Positions 44,283 to 52,536 of a DNA stretch of 54,351 nt are shown one piece after another (position 1 is the stretch's first letter; each line of letters begins with the position of its first letter). A model generated the notes under the pieces. The model worked only from the letters and a program-made list of their open reading frames with translations, was not told the origin of the DNA and did no database searches. Made by a program: the position numbers and the translations under genes. The DNA comes from Streptomyces sp. Ru73 (GTDB lineage: Bacteria; Actinomycetota; Actinomycetes; Streptomycetales; Streptomycetaceae), in NCBI RefSeq assembly GCF_002920575.1, contig NZ_PQSQ01000053.1, forward strand, positions 1 through 54,351, given 5' to 3'.

Positions 44283-44932
44283 TGCCGTTCACGGTCCTCA
44301 ACTCGCGCATGGTCCGGGCGCAGGTCGCGCCGGGGCAGCGGCTGTTCAGCCAGCGCGGCGCGATGCTGGCGTACCAGGGCGAGGTCAGCTTCACCCCGAA
44401 CATCCAGGGCGGCCAGGGCGGGCTGGGGTCGATGATCGGCCGCCGGATCGCGAACGAGGCCACCCCGCTGATGACGGTGGAGGGCAACGGCTCGGTGATG
44501 TTCGGGCACGGCGGCCACCACGTGCACGTCGTCGACCTGACCGGCGACACCCTGTACGTGGAGGCCGACCGGCTGCTGGCGTTCGACGGGACGCTGCGCC
44601 AGGGCACGATGTTCATGGGCTCCCAGGGCGGCGTGATGGGCATGGTGCGCGGCCAGGTGACCGGCCAGGGCCTGTTCACCACCACGCTCGAGGGGCACGG
44701 CTCGGTGGCGGTCATGGCGCACGGCGGCGTGATCGAACTGCCGATCCGCCCGGACCGGCCGGTGCACGTGGACCCGCAGGCGTACGTGGCGCACCGCGGG
44801 AACGTGCGCAACAAGCTCTCGACGGCGATCGGCTGGCGGGAGATGGTCGGCCGCGGCTCGGGCGAGGCGTTCCAGCTGGAGCTGTCGGGCCAGGGCACCG
44901 TCTACGTACAGGCTTCGGAGGAAAAGCTGTGA
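44282..44932 (+). CDS. AIM24 family protein (copy 2)
   Basis: 216 aa; ATG 44282 overlaps the previous stop by one base (TGATG). Same family layout: RGAMLAYQGEVSF near the start, GSVMFGHGGHHVHVVDLTGDTLYVEA in the middle, and GSGEAFQLELSGQGTVYVQAS at the end. Internal Gly-rich stretch NIQGGQGGLGSM. Soluble or peripherally membrane-associated; partners are probably the flanking paralogues. Confidence 0.87.
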   Translation: MPFTVLNSRMVRAQVAPGQRLFSQRGAMLAYQGEVSFTPNIQGGQGGLGSMIGRRIANEATPLMTVEGNGSVMFGHGGHHVHVVDLTGDTLYVEADRLLAFDGTLRQGTMFMGSQGGVMGMVRGQVTGQGLFTTTLEGHGSVAVMAHGGVIELPIRPDRPVHVDPQAYVAHRGNVRNKLSTAIGWREMVGRGSGEAFQLELSGQGTVYVQASEEKL

Positions 44933-45699
44933 CCGGTCCCGTCATTCACGATGTGCATTCGCTGCCGGCGGACGACAACGTCAATCCGTACGCGTTCTGC
45001 GTGGACCTGAACGGGCAGTGGTTCCTGCAGAAGGGGAAGATGGTCGCCTACTTCGGGCAGATCGATTTCCAGGGAATCGGGCACGGCGCGCTGGACCGGC
45101 TGGTCGCGAGCGCTTTCCATTCGCCGTTGCACGCGGCGGACTGGGTGGTCGCGCAGGGCCGCGGGAAAATGGTGCTGGCGGACCGCGCTTTCGATGTGAA
45201 TTCCTATGACCTGGAGGACGGCAATCTCACGATCCGGTCCGGGAATCTGCTCGCTTTCCAGCCGTCCCTGTCGTTGAAGCAGTCGATCGTGCCGGGTTTT
45301 TCGACGCTCATCGGCACGGGGAAGTTCGTCGCCGCTTCGAACGGTCCGGTGGTCTTCGCGGAGCCGCCGATCCGGGTCGATCCGCAGGCGCTGGTGGGCT
45401 GGGCGGACTGCCCCTCGCCCTGCCACCACTACGATCACCAGTATCTGCGCGGCTTCCTCGGGGGCCTGCGGGCGCACACCGGGATCGGCGGGGTGTCCGG
45501 CGAGGAGCACCAGTTCGAGTTCGTCGGGGCCGGGACCGTGCTGCTGCAGTCGACCGAGCAGCTGATGCCGGAGCTGCCGACGGGCGCGGTGCCGGCGGAA
45601 CCCGGCGTACCGGGCGGCTCCGCTGGTCACGACGGTGGCTCACAAATGCCTCAGCTGCCGGGATCCCTCGGGGGGCTCCAGCGCCGCTTCGGGCTGTGA
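44929..45699 (+). CDS. AIM24 family protein (copy 3)
   Basis: 256 aa; GTG 44929 overlaps the copy 2 stop (GTGA). Diverged family member: KGKMVAYFGQIDFQG early, MVLADRAFDVNSYDLEDGNLTIRSGNLLAF in the middle and EHQFEFVGAGTVLLQSTE before a Gly/Pro-rich tail of about 45 residues. Has CPSPCHHYDHQY, a Cys/His cluster absent from the other two that could bind metal. Its first half uses lower GC3 (AATCTC, TTTTCG, AATTCC codons) than its neighbours. Confidence 0.85.
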   Translation: MTGPVIHDVHSLPADDNVNPYAFCVDLNGQWFLQKGKMVAYFGQIDFQGIGHGALDRLVASAFHSPLHAADWVVAQGRGKMVLADRAFDVNSYDLEDGNLTIRSGNLLAFQPSLSLKQSIVPGFSTLIGTGKFVAASNGPVVFAEPPIRVDPQALVGWADCPSPCHHYDHQYLRGFLGGLRAHTGIGGVSGEEHQFEFVGAGTVLLQSTEQLMPELPTGAVPAEPGVPGGSAGHDGGSQMPQLPGSLGGLQRRFGL

Positions 45700-45801
45700 G
45701 CGGTAGTCTGCGGAGGGTGACCTCGAACGTCTGAGCCCTCCCGGCGGACTGACCACCGGCGGGCGGGCCCGGGTGAGGGCACGATCACGGGGCATGACTA
45801 A

Positions 45802-45829
45802 TTCACTATTCAACTTTCACGGGTAGAAT
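45802..45829 (+). promoter_or_regulatory. Promoter of marR2 (leaderless)
   Basis: -35-like TTCACT (45802-45807) and -10 TAGAAT (45824-45829) with a 16-base spacer, only six bases before ATG 45836 and no ribosome binding site. ATTCA pentamers recur at 45801, 45808, 45828 and 45832 and may form an autoregulatory site. Confidence 0.5.
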
Positions 45830-45835
45830 TCATTC

Positions 45836-46312
45836 ATGACGACCGACAGCGACACTCCCTGGCTGACCGACCAGGAGCAGCGTGCCTGGCGCACCCACCT
45901 CGACGTCAGCAGGCTGCTGACGCACCAGCTCGAACGGGACCTCCAGCCGTTCGGGCTGACCTACAACGACTACGAGATCCTGGTGAACCTCTCCGAGGCG
46001 GAGGACCGCCGGATGCGGATGAGTGACCTCGCCGCCTCCACCCTGCAGTCCAAGAGCCGGCTCTCGCACCAGATCACCCGGATGGAGAACGCCGGGCTGG
46101 TGCGCCGCGAGAGCTGCGAGTCCGACCGGCGCGGGCTGTACGCGGTGCTCACCGACGAGGGCTGGGAGACCATGCGGCGGGTGGCGCCGCACCATGTGGC
46201 CTCCGTGCGCAAGCACTTCATCGACCTCTTCTCGGCGGACGACCTGGCCGCGCTGCGCGCCTCGCTGACGCCGGTGGCCGACCACCTCCGGGGGCACCGC
46301 GGCAAGTACTGA
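45836..46312 (+). CDS. MarR family transcriptional regulator
   Basis: 158 aa from ATG 45836. Winged helix: LTYNDYEILVNLSEAEDRR, recognition RMSDLAASTLQSKSRLSHQITRMENAGLV, wing RRESCESDRRGLYAVLTDEGWE. One Cys in the wing region (ESCESDRRG) could be redox-sensitive, but MarR sensors usually carry it near the N-terminus. Follows the AIM24 operon by 136 bases. Starts apparently leaderless. Confidence 0.9.
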   Translation: MTTDSDTPWLTDQEQRAWRTHLDVSRLLTHQLERDLQPFGLTYNDYEILVNLSEAEDRRMRMSDLAASTLQSKSRLSHQITRMENAGLVRRESCESDRRGLYAVLTDEGWETMRRVAPHHVASVRKHFIDLFSADDLAALRASLTPVADHLRGHRGKY

Positions 46313-46318
46313 CCGGCC

Positions 46319-46371
46319 CGGCGCCGCACGGGAGGCGGGCGGGGGAACCCCGTCGTACCCGCGCGGCGCCG
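46319..46371. terminator. Possible branched terminator between convergent marR2 and kinase genes
   Basis: 9-bp arms CGGCGCCGC/GCGGCGCCG (46319-46327, 46363-46371) enclosing a smaller GGGG/CCCC hairpin. Fits the convergent gap; moderate chance of coincidence in GC-rich DNA. Confidence 0.35.
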
Positions 46372-46397
46372 CGGCCGGCCGGTGCCGGCCGCCGGGC

Positions 46398-47901
46398 TCA
46401 GCCCGAGGCGCGCGAGCCGTTCGCGCCCTGTGAGCCGCGCGTGCCGTGCGGTCCACGCGAGCCGTTCGGGCTCTGCGAGCCGTGCGCGCCCTCCGGGCCG
46501 TGCGCGCCGTCCGGTGCGACCGGCAGCCGCAGTTCGAACGCCGCGCCCTCGCGCACCGCGAGCGTGCCGCCGTGCCGTTCGGCGATGTCCCGGGCGATCG
46601 CGAGGCCCAGTCCGGCGCCGCCCTCGTCACGGCTGCGCGCGTCGTCCAGCCGGACGAACCGCTCGAAGATCCGCTCCCGGTCGGCCTCGGCCACGCCGGG
46701 CCCGTCGTCGTCCACCCGCAGCACGGCCCAGCCGTCCTCGCGGCCGACGGCCACCCGCACCTGCGAACGGGCGTGCCGCTGGGCGTTGTCGACGAGGTTG
46801 CCGAGGATGCGGCCGAGCTGGCCGCGCGAGCCCGACACCTGCACGCTCGGCAGGTCACCGGTGCGTACCGGCAGCCGGTCGGCGACCCGCTGCGACAGCT
46901 CCTCGCGGGCCAGCGCGCCCAGGTCGACGCGGGTGTCCTTGGGCCGCTCCCCCGCGTCCAGCCGGGCGAGCAGCAGCAGGTCGGCGGCCAGGTGCTGGAG
47001 CCGTACGGTGTCCTCCACCGCGCCCGGCAGGTCCAGCAGTTCGGGGTGGGCCTCGGCCACCTCCAACTGGGTGCGCAGGCTGGCGATGGGGCTGCGCAGC
47101 TCGTGCGAGGCATCCGCGATGAAGCGGCGCTGGCGTTCCACGGACGCCTCCAGCGCGGCCAGCGTCTCGTTGGTGGTACGGGCCAGCCGGGCGATCTCGT
47201 CGCGCGAGGCGGGCTCCGGCACCCGCCGGGACAGGTCCGTACTGGCGGTGATCGCGGCCATCTCCGCGCGGATGTCCTCGACGGGGCGCAGCGCGCGGCG
47301 GGTGACCAGCCAGGTGACGCCCGCGACGACCAGGAGCAGCAGCGGCAGGCCGATGAGCATGGCGGTCCGTACCGAGCCGAGGGTCTTCTCCTCGGCGCCG
47401 ACCGGGGTGCCGGCCATGACGGTCACGGTGCGGTCGTGGGTGTCGGTGGCGTCGACCTCGGCCCAGCGGTAGTCGGCGCGCTCGCCGTCGACGACGGCCG
47501 TGCCGTCGGAGTTGTCGACGTCGTCGTCCACCTCGCCGGGGCGGGGGGCCTCGCCCTGCCCGCTGTCCTCGCCGTGCCGGCCGGTGCCGGGCGGCGTGCC
47601 CCGGTGGACCTTCCAGCCGTCCACCTCCTGGAGGTCCTCGTCGGCCGCCAGCACGCGGCCGTGTTCGTCGTCGACGAGGACGGGGTGCTCGTCGGGGTCC
47701 GGGAGGTCCAGGTCCTTGTAGGCGGTGCCGGTGGCGATCGCGGAGGCGACCTCGCGCGCCGTGACCTCGGCGTGCAGGTCGGCCTGGGAGACCAGGTTCG
47801 CGCGCAGCACCAGCAGGACCGCTATGCCGACGCCGATCAGGGCGAGGGCCACCACGGCCGTGGCGCCGGCGGCGGCCCTGGCCCGTACCGAGCCGAGGGC
47901 C

Positions 47902-47909
<8 letters not shown>
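46398..47909 (-). CDS. Sensor histidine kinase with collagen-like Gly-rich tail
   Basis: 503 aa from GTG 47909, overlapping the regulator stop by 8 bases. TM1 at about 12-36, an acidic extracytoplasmic sensor (about 37-180), TM2 at about 186-207, HAMP, phospho-acceptor His269 (DASHELRSPI), and a HATPase (NLVDNAQRHA, DDDGPGVAE, GAGLGLAIA). After the kinase core the last 36 or so residues are a GAHGPEGAHGSQSPNG-type Gly/Ser/His repeat, unusual for this family. Partner of the OmpR-type regulator; the divergent PepSY gene suggests envelope sensing. Confidence 0.9.
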
Positions 47910-48564
<655 letters not shown>

Positions 48565-48587
48565 GCGACCAGAGTGCCACCGCCTTG

Positions 48588-48650
48588 CTGAAGGCGACTT
48601 CAGGGTGGCGTTGCTGAAGGCCCCTTCAGGCTTCTTCAGGGTGGCTTCAG
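48588..48650. promoter_or_regulatory. CTTCAG/CTGAAG array in the regulator / PepSY divergent promoter
   Basis: CTTCAG at 48598, 48624, 48634 and 48645; its inverse CTGAAG at 48588 and 48614. Spacings of 10-11 bases put several copies on one helix face, and CTGAAGG-CC-CCTTCAG (48614-48629) is a compact palindrome. Typical of cooperative OmpR-family sites. Confidence 0.65.
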
Positions 48651-48760
48651 GAACGGCTCGGCAGTGTGTGGTCATCACCTGGGGGCCACCCCCGGCCCCC
48701 TCCGGGAGACCCCCGGCCCCTGGGTGATCCGCAACAGCTACCGCTTTGGAGGCTTCCACC

Positions 48761-49432
48761 ATGAAGCGCAATGTCGTCATCGCCACCGTCGCCGCGGCCG
48801 CCCTGATCGCCGGCGGTACCGCGACCGCCGTCGCGATCGGCAACGAGGACGGGACGACAGCGGCGCCGGACACGTCGTCCGCGCAGGGGCAGCAGGCAGG
48901 CGGCGCGGAGAACGGCCGGAACCAGCCGCAGGACGACGACCACGACGGCGACGGCAACGACGCCCGGGACGCGCGTGCCGCCACGGTCACCGCGCAGCAG
49001 GCGGCGGCCGCCGCGCTGAAGGCGGTACCGGGCTCGGTCACCGAAGTGGACCTGGACGACGACGCGTCGGGCGTCGCGTGGGAGGTCAGCGTCCTGGGCA
49101 AGGACGGCCGGTGGCACGACCTCACCATCGGCGCCGACAGGGCCGAGGTGCGCCACCAGCACGTCGACCGGGACGGCGACGGGGACTTCGGCAAGCAGAA
49201 GGTCCGCTCCGCGCTGAACGACGCCTCCGTGGACATCGCGCAGGCCGCCCGGAAGGCCGCCGCGCACGGCACGGTCGTGTCCGTGGAGCTGGACGGTCCC
49301 GACCACGGCAAGAAGCTGGTCTGGGAGGCCGAGACGGTCACCAAGGACGGCGCCGAGCACCACGTCACCGTCGATCCGGCCGGTGGCGCCGTCTCCCAGG
49401 CGCACTCGGACGACGACGGCGACGACGACTGA
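48761..49432 (+). CDS. Secreted PepSY-domain protein
   Basis: 223 aa from ATG 48761 after TTGGAGG. A signal segment (KRNVVIATVAAAALIAGGTATAVAI) is followed by an acidic low-complexity stretch (about 35-72, DDDHDGDGND) and two PepSY repeats (about 75-140 and 145-215; QQAAAAALKAVPGSVTEVDLDDD, WEAETVTKDGAEHHVTVD). PepSY domains often inhibit proteases or act in envelope signalling. Divergent from an OmpR-type regulator and kinase, an arrangement common for PepSY targets. Ends in an Asp-rich tail (SDDDGDDD). Confidence 0.88.
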   Translation: MKRNVVIATVAAAALIAGGTATAVAIGNEDGTTAAPDTSSAQGQQAGGAENGRNQPQDDDHDGDGNDARDARAATVTAQQAAAAALKAVPGSVTEVDLDDDASGVAWEVSVLGKDGRWHDLTIGADRAEVRHQHVDRDGDGDFGKQKVRSALNDASVDIAQAARKAAAHGTVVSVELDGPDHGKKLVWEAETVTKDGAEHHVTVDPAGGAVSQAHSDDDGDDD

Positions 49433-49510
49433 CCACGTTCGTGACCTGCGGCGCCCCCCGCCGCCGGTCCGGCCGGCCGGCTCCCCGCCCCCCGGGGAAC
49501 CGGCCGGCCC

Positions 49511-49569
49511 GTTCCGTCAGCCCTGTTCCGTCAGGAGCCCCGGTCCGTCAGGAGCCCTGTTCCGTCAGG
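49511..49569. repeat. Tandem 17-bp repeats spanning the meaB stop codon
   Basis: Units 49511-49524 (short), 49525-49541, 49542-49558 and partial 49559-49569, consensus GTTCCGTCAGGAGCCC plus one base. The last units encode the MeaB C-terminus LTEQGS and its stop (49548); the others lie in the 3-prime flank, so the gene end itself has been copied. Confidence 0.8.
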
Positions 49570-50510
49570 CCCGCCACCAGTTCGTCGGCGGCGGTGTACG
49601 GGTCGAGCGTGCCGGCCACGATGCGCTCGGCCAGGGCGCCGAGCCGGCGGTCGCCGTGCAGGTCGCCGATGCGCTCGCGGAGGGTGGTGACGGCGATGGT
49701 CTCCACCTCGCGGGCCGCGCGCGCCGCCCGGCGCTCGGCGAGCACGCCGTGCTCGTCCATCCAGGCCCGGTGCTTCTCCAGCGCCTCCACGACCTCGTCG
49801 ACGCCCTCGCCGCGCGCCGCGACCGTCTTCACGATGGGCGGCCGCCAGTCGCCGGGCGCGCGGGACTCCCCCAGGCCCAGCATGTGGTTCAGCTCGCGGG
49901 CCGTCGCGTCGGCGCCGTCCCGGTCCGCCTTGTTGACGACGTACACGTCACCGATCTCCAGGATGCCCGCCTTGGCGGCCTGGATGCCGTCGCCCATGCC
50001 CGGCGCGAGCAGCACCATGCTGGTGTCGGCCTGCGAGGCGATCTCCACCTCGGACTGGCCCACGCCGACGGTCTCCACGAGGATCACGTCGCAGCCCGCC
50101 GCGTCCAGTACGCGGATGGCCTGCGGCGCCGCCCAGGCCAGGCCGCCGAGGTGGCCGCGGGTGGCCATGGAGCGGATGTAGACGCCGGGGTCGGAGGCGT
50201 GCTCGCTCATCCGGACCCGGTCGCCGAGCAGGGCGCCGCCGGAGAACGGCGAGGAGGGGTCGACGGCGAGGACGCCCACCCGCTTGCCCGTCTTCCGGTA
50301 GGCGCTGACCAGCGCGGAGGTGGACGTCGACTTGCCCACGCCCGGCGAGCCGGTGAGGCCCACGACGTACGCCTGACCCGTCAGCGGGGCCAGTGCGGCC
50401 ATCACCTCGCGCAGCTGCGGCGAGGCGCCCTCCACCAGCGAGATCAGCCGGGCCACCGCACGCGGCCGGCCCTCGCGGGCCTGGGCGACCAGGGTGGGGA
50501 CATCTGCCAT
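49548..50510 (-). CDS. meaB: MeaB/ArgK-type GTPase, B12-mutase chaperone
   Basis: 320 aa from ATG 50510. G3E GTPase: Walker A GSPGVGKS (54-61), metal-site VDPSSPFSGGALLGDR, Walker B VETVGVGQSE, guanine motif NKAD. It gates loading and protects adenosylcobalamin in methylmalonyl-CoA mutase-type enzymes, here plausibly including the IcmA mutase of this window and a methylmalonyl-CoA mutase elsewhere. Follows the thiolase gene by 91 bases on the same strand. Its 3-prime end lies in a tandem repeat. Confidence 0.93.
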   Translation of the reverse strand: MADVPTLVAQAREGRPRAVARLISLVEGASPQLREVMAALAPLTGQAYVVGLTGSPGVGKSTSTSALVSAYRKTGKRVGVLAVDPSSPFSGGALLGDRVRMSEHASDPGVYIRSMATRGHLGGLAWAAPQAIRVLDAAGCDVILVETVGVGQSEVEIASQADTSMVLLAPGMGDGIQAAKAGILEIGDVYVVNKADRDGADATARELNHMLGLGESRAPGDWRPPIVKTVAARGEGVDEVVEALEKHRAWMDEHGVLAERRAARAAREVETIAVTTLRERIGDLHGDRRLGALAERIVAGTLDPYTAADELVAGLTEQGS

Positions 50511-50601
50511 TGCCCATCGCTCCGTTCTCTGTCCCTGCGGATGTACGTACGGGCCGGTACGGGCGCCGCACGGGCACCCGTACCTCAGCAGCCCGGTCGG
50601 G

Positions 50602-51807
50602 TCACTTGCCGGGCACCTTGACGATCAGGGCGTCGCCCTGGCCGCCGCCGCCGCACAGGGCCGCCGCGCCCACGCCGCCGCCGCGCCGGCGCAGTTCCAG
50701 CGCGAGGTGCAGGACGATGCGGGCGCCGGACATGCCGATGGGGTGGCCGAGCGCGATGGCGCCGCCGTTGACGTTCACCTTTTCCGGCGAAACCCCGAGG
50801 TCCTTCATGGACTGCACGGCGACCGCGGCGAACGCCTCGTTGATCTCGATGAGGTCGAGGTCGGCGACCGTCAGGCCCTCCTTGCCGAGGGCGTGGTTGA
50901 TGGCGTTGCTGGGCTGGGACTGCAGGGAGTTGTCCGGGCCCGCGACGTTGCCGTGCGCGCCGATCTCCGCGATCCAGTCCAGGCCCAGCTGCTCGGCCTT
51001 GGCCTTGCTCATCACGACGACCGCGGCGGCGCCGTCGGAGATCTGCGAGGAGCTGCCGGCGGTGATGGTGCCGTCCTTGGCGAAGGCGGGGCGCAGCTTG
51101 CCCAGGGACTCGGCGGTGGTCTCGCCGCGGATGCCCTCGTCCTGGCTGAAGACGACGGGCTCGCCCTTGCGCTGCGGGATCTCCACGGGGGTGATCTCCG
51201 CCTCGAAGAGGCCGTTCTTCTGGGCGGCAGCGGCGCGCTGGTGGGAGCGGGCCGCGACCTCGTCCTGCTCGGCGCGCCGGATGCCGAGGCGGGTGTTGTG
51301 CTTCTCGGTGGACTCGCCCATCGCGACGTTCTCGAAGGAGTCGGTGAGGCCGTCGTGCGCCATGGAGTCCAGCATCTCCACCGCGCCGTACTTGTAGCCG
51401 CCGCGGGACTTCGGGAGGAGGTGCGGCGCGTTGGTCATCGACTCCTGGCCGCCGGCCACGACGATGTCGAACTCGCCCGCGCGGATGAGCTGGTCGGCCA
51501 GCGCGATGGCGTCCAGGCCGGAGAGGCAGACCTTGTTGACGGTCAGGGCCGGGACGTTCATCGGGATGCCGGCCTTCACGGCCGCCTGGCGGGCGGGGAT
51601 CTGGCCCGCGCCGGCCTGGAGGACCTGGCCCATGATCACGTACTGCACCTGGTCGCCGCCGATGCCGGCCCGGTCCAGCGCGGCCTTGATGGCGAAGCCG
51701 CCGAGGTCCGCGCCGGAGAAGGACTTCAGGGAGCCCAGCAGGCGCCCCATGGGAGTACGGGCCCCCGCGACGATCACGGAGGTGGTGCTGCCGTTCGATG
51801 AGGACAT
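50602..51807 (-). CDS. Acetyl-CoA C-acetyltransferase (thiolase)
   Basis: 401 aa from ATG 51807. It condenses or cleaves acyl-CoA units (2 acetyl-CoA to acetoacetyl-CoA). The acyl-acceptor Cys94 (NKVCLSGLDA), GGQESMTNAPH, the catalytic His in GGAIALGHPIGMSG and the second Cys in CGGGGQGDA are present. Length and motifs fit biosynthetic/degradative thiolase II. Divergent from mce and upstream of meaB, linking it to the ethylmalonyl/methylmalonyl-CoA routes. Confidence 0.94.
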   Translation of the reverse strand: MSSSNGSTTSVIVAGARTPMGRLLGSLKSFSGADLGGFAIKAALDRAGIGGDQVQYVIMGQVLQAGAGQIPARQAAVKAGIPMNVPALTVNKVCLSGLDAIALADQLIRAGEFDIVVAGGQESMTNAPHLLPKSRGGYKYGAVEMLDSMAHDGLTDSFENVAMGESTEKHNTRLGIRRAEQDEVAARSHQRAAAAQKNGLFEAEITPVEIPQRKGEPVVFSQDEGIRGETTAESLGKLRPAFAKDGTITAGSSSQISDGAAAVVVMSKAKAEQLGLDWIAEIGAHGNVAGPDNSLQSQPSNAINHALGKEGLTVADLDLIEINEAFAAVAVQSMKDLGVSPEKVNVNGGAIALGHPIGMSGARIVLHLALELRRRGGGVGAAALCGGGGQGDALIVKVPGK

Positions 51808-51945
51808 CAGCGCGGCCCTTCCTGTGCAGGGAAGTTAACGAGGGTTTTCATCAATGTACTGAGCGGTACCGCACCGGGTCACCGGGCTGTGGATGTGATC
51901 GCGCGCACGTTGCGTAATCATGCGTGCGAGCGGTGCACTGGAGAA

Positions 51946-52374
51946 ATGCTGACGCGAATCGACCACATCGGGATCGCCTGTCATGACCTCGACGCGACCG
52001 TCGAGTTCTACCGGGCGACGTACGGGTTCGAGGTCTTCCACAAGGAGATCAACGAGGAGCAGGGCGTCCGGGAGGCCATGCTCAAGATCAACGATACGTC
52101 CGACGGCGGCTCTTCGTACCTGCAGCTGCTGGAGCCGACCCGAGAGGATTCGGCCGTGGGCAAGTGGCTGGCGAAGAACGGTGAGGGGGTGCACCACATC
52201 GCCTTCGGCACCGCGGATGTGGACGGTGATGCTGCTGACATCCGCGGGAAGGGCGTACGGGTCCTCTACGACGAGCCGCGCCGTGGTTCGATGGGCTCCC
52301 GGATCACCTTCCTGCACCCCAAGGACTGCCACGGCGTGCTGACCGAACTGGTCACGGCCTCCCAGGAGCACTGA
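51946..52374 (+). CDS. mce: Methylmalonyl-CoA epimerase
   Basis: 142 aa from ATG 51946 (TGGAGA ahead); earlier in-frame codons give non-conserved residues. It interconverts (R)- and (S)-methylmalonyl-CoA. Glyoxalase/VOC fold with metal ligands expected in DHIGIACHDL, VHHIAFGTADV and the terminal TELV. Supplies (R)-methylmalonyl-CoA to mutase or the S form to polyketide synthases. Neighbours thiolase and meaB, fitting propionyl-CoA metabolism. Confidence 0.94.
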   Translation: MLTRIDHIGIACHDLDATVEFYRATYGFEVFHKEINEEQGVREAMLKINDTSDGGSSYLQLLEPTREDSAVGKWLAKNGEGVHHIAFGTADVDGDAADIRGKGVRVLYDEPRRGSMGSRITFLHPKDCHGVLTELVTASQEH

Positions 52375-52536
52375 CCTTCGCGTTCCCCGGCCGGTAGAGT
52401 GCTGCTTCGGCCGGGGTCCGGATCGGGGCTCGGTCCAATCTCCGCCGATGATCTGACACCATTTCTTCGGAAGGGTCAGCTCCACGCACGACGGAGCCGG
52501 CCGCCACCATGACCAGGGGACGGATGGGACCGCGCA

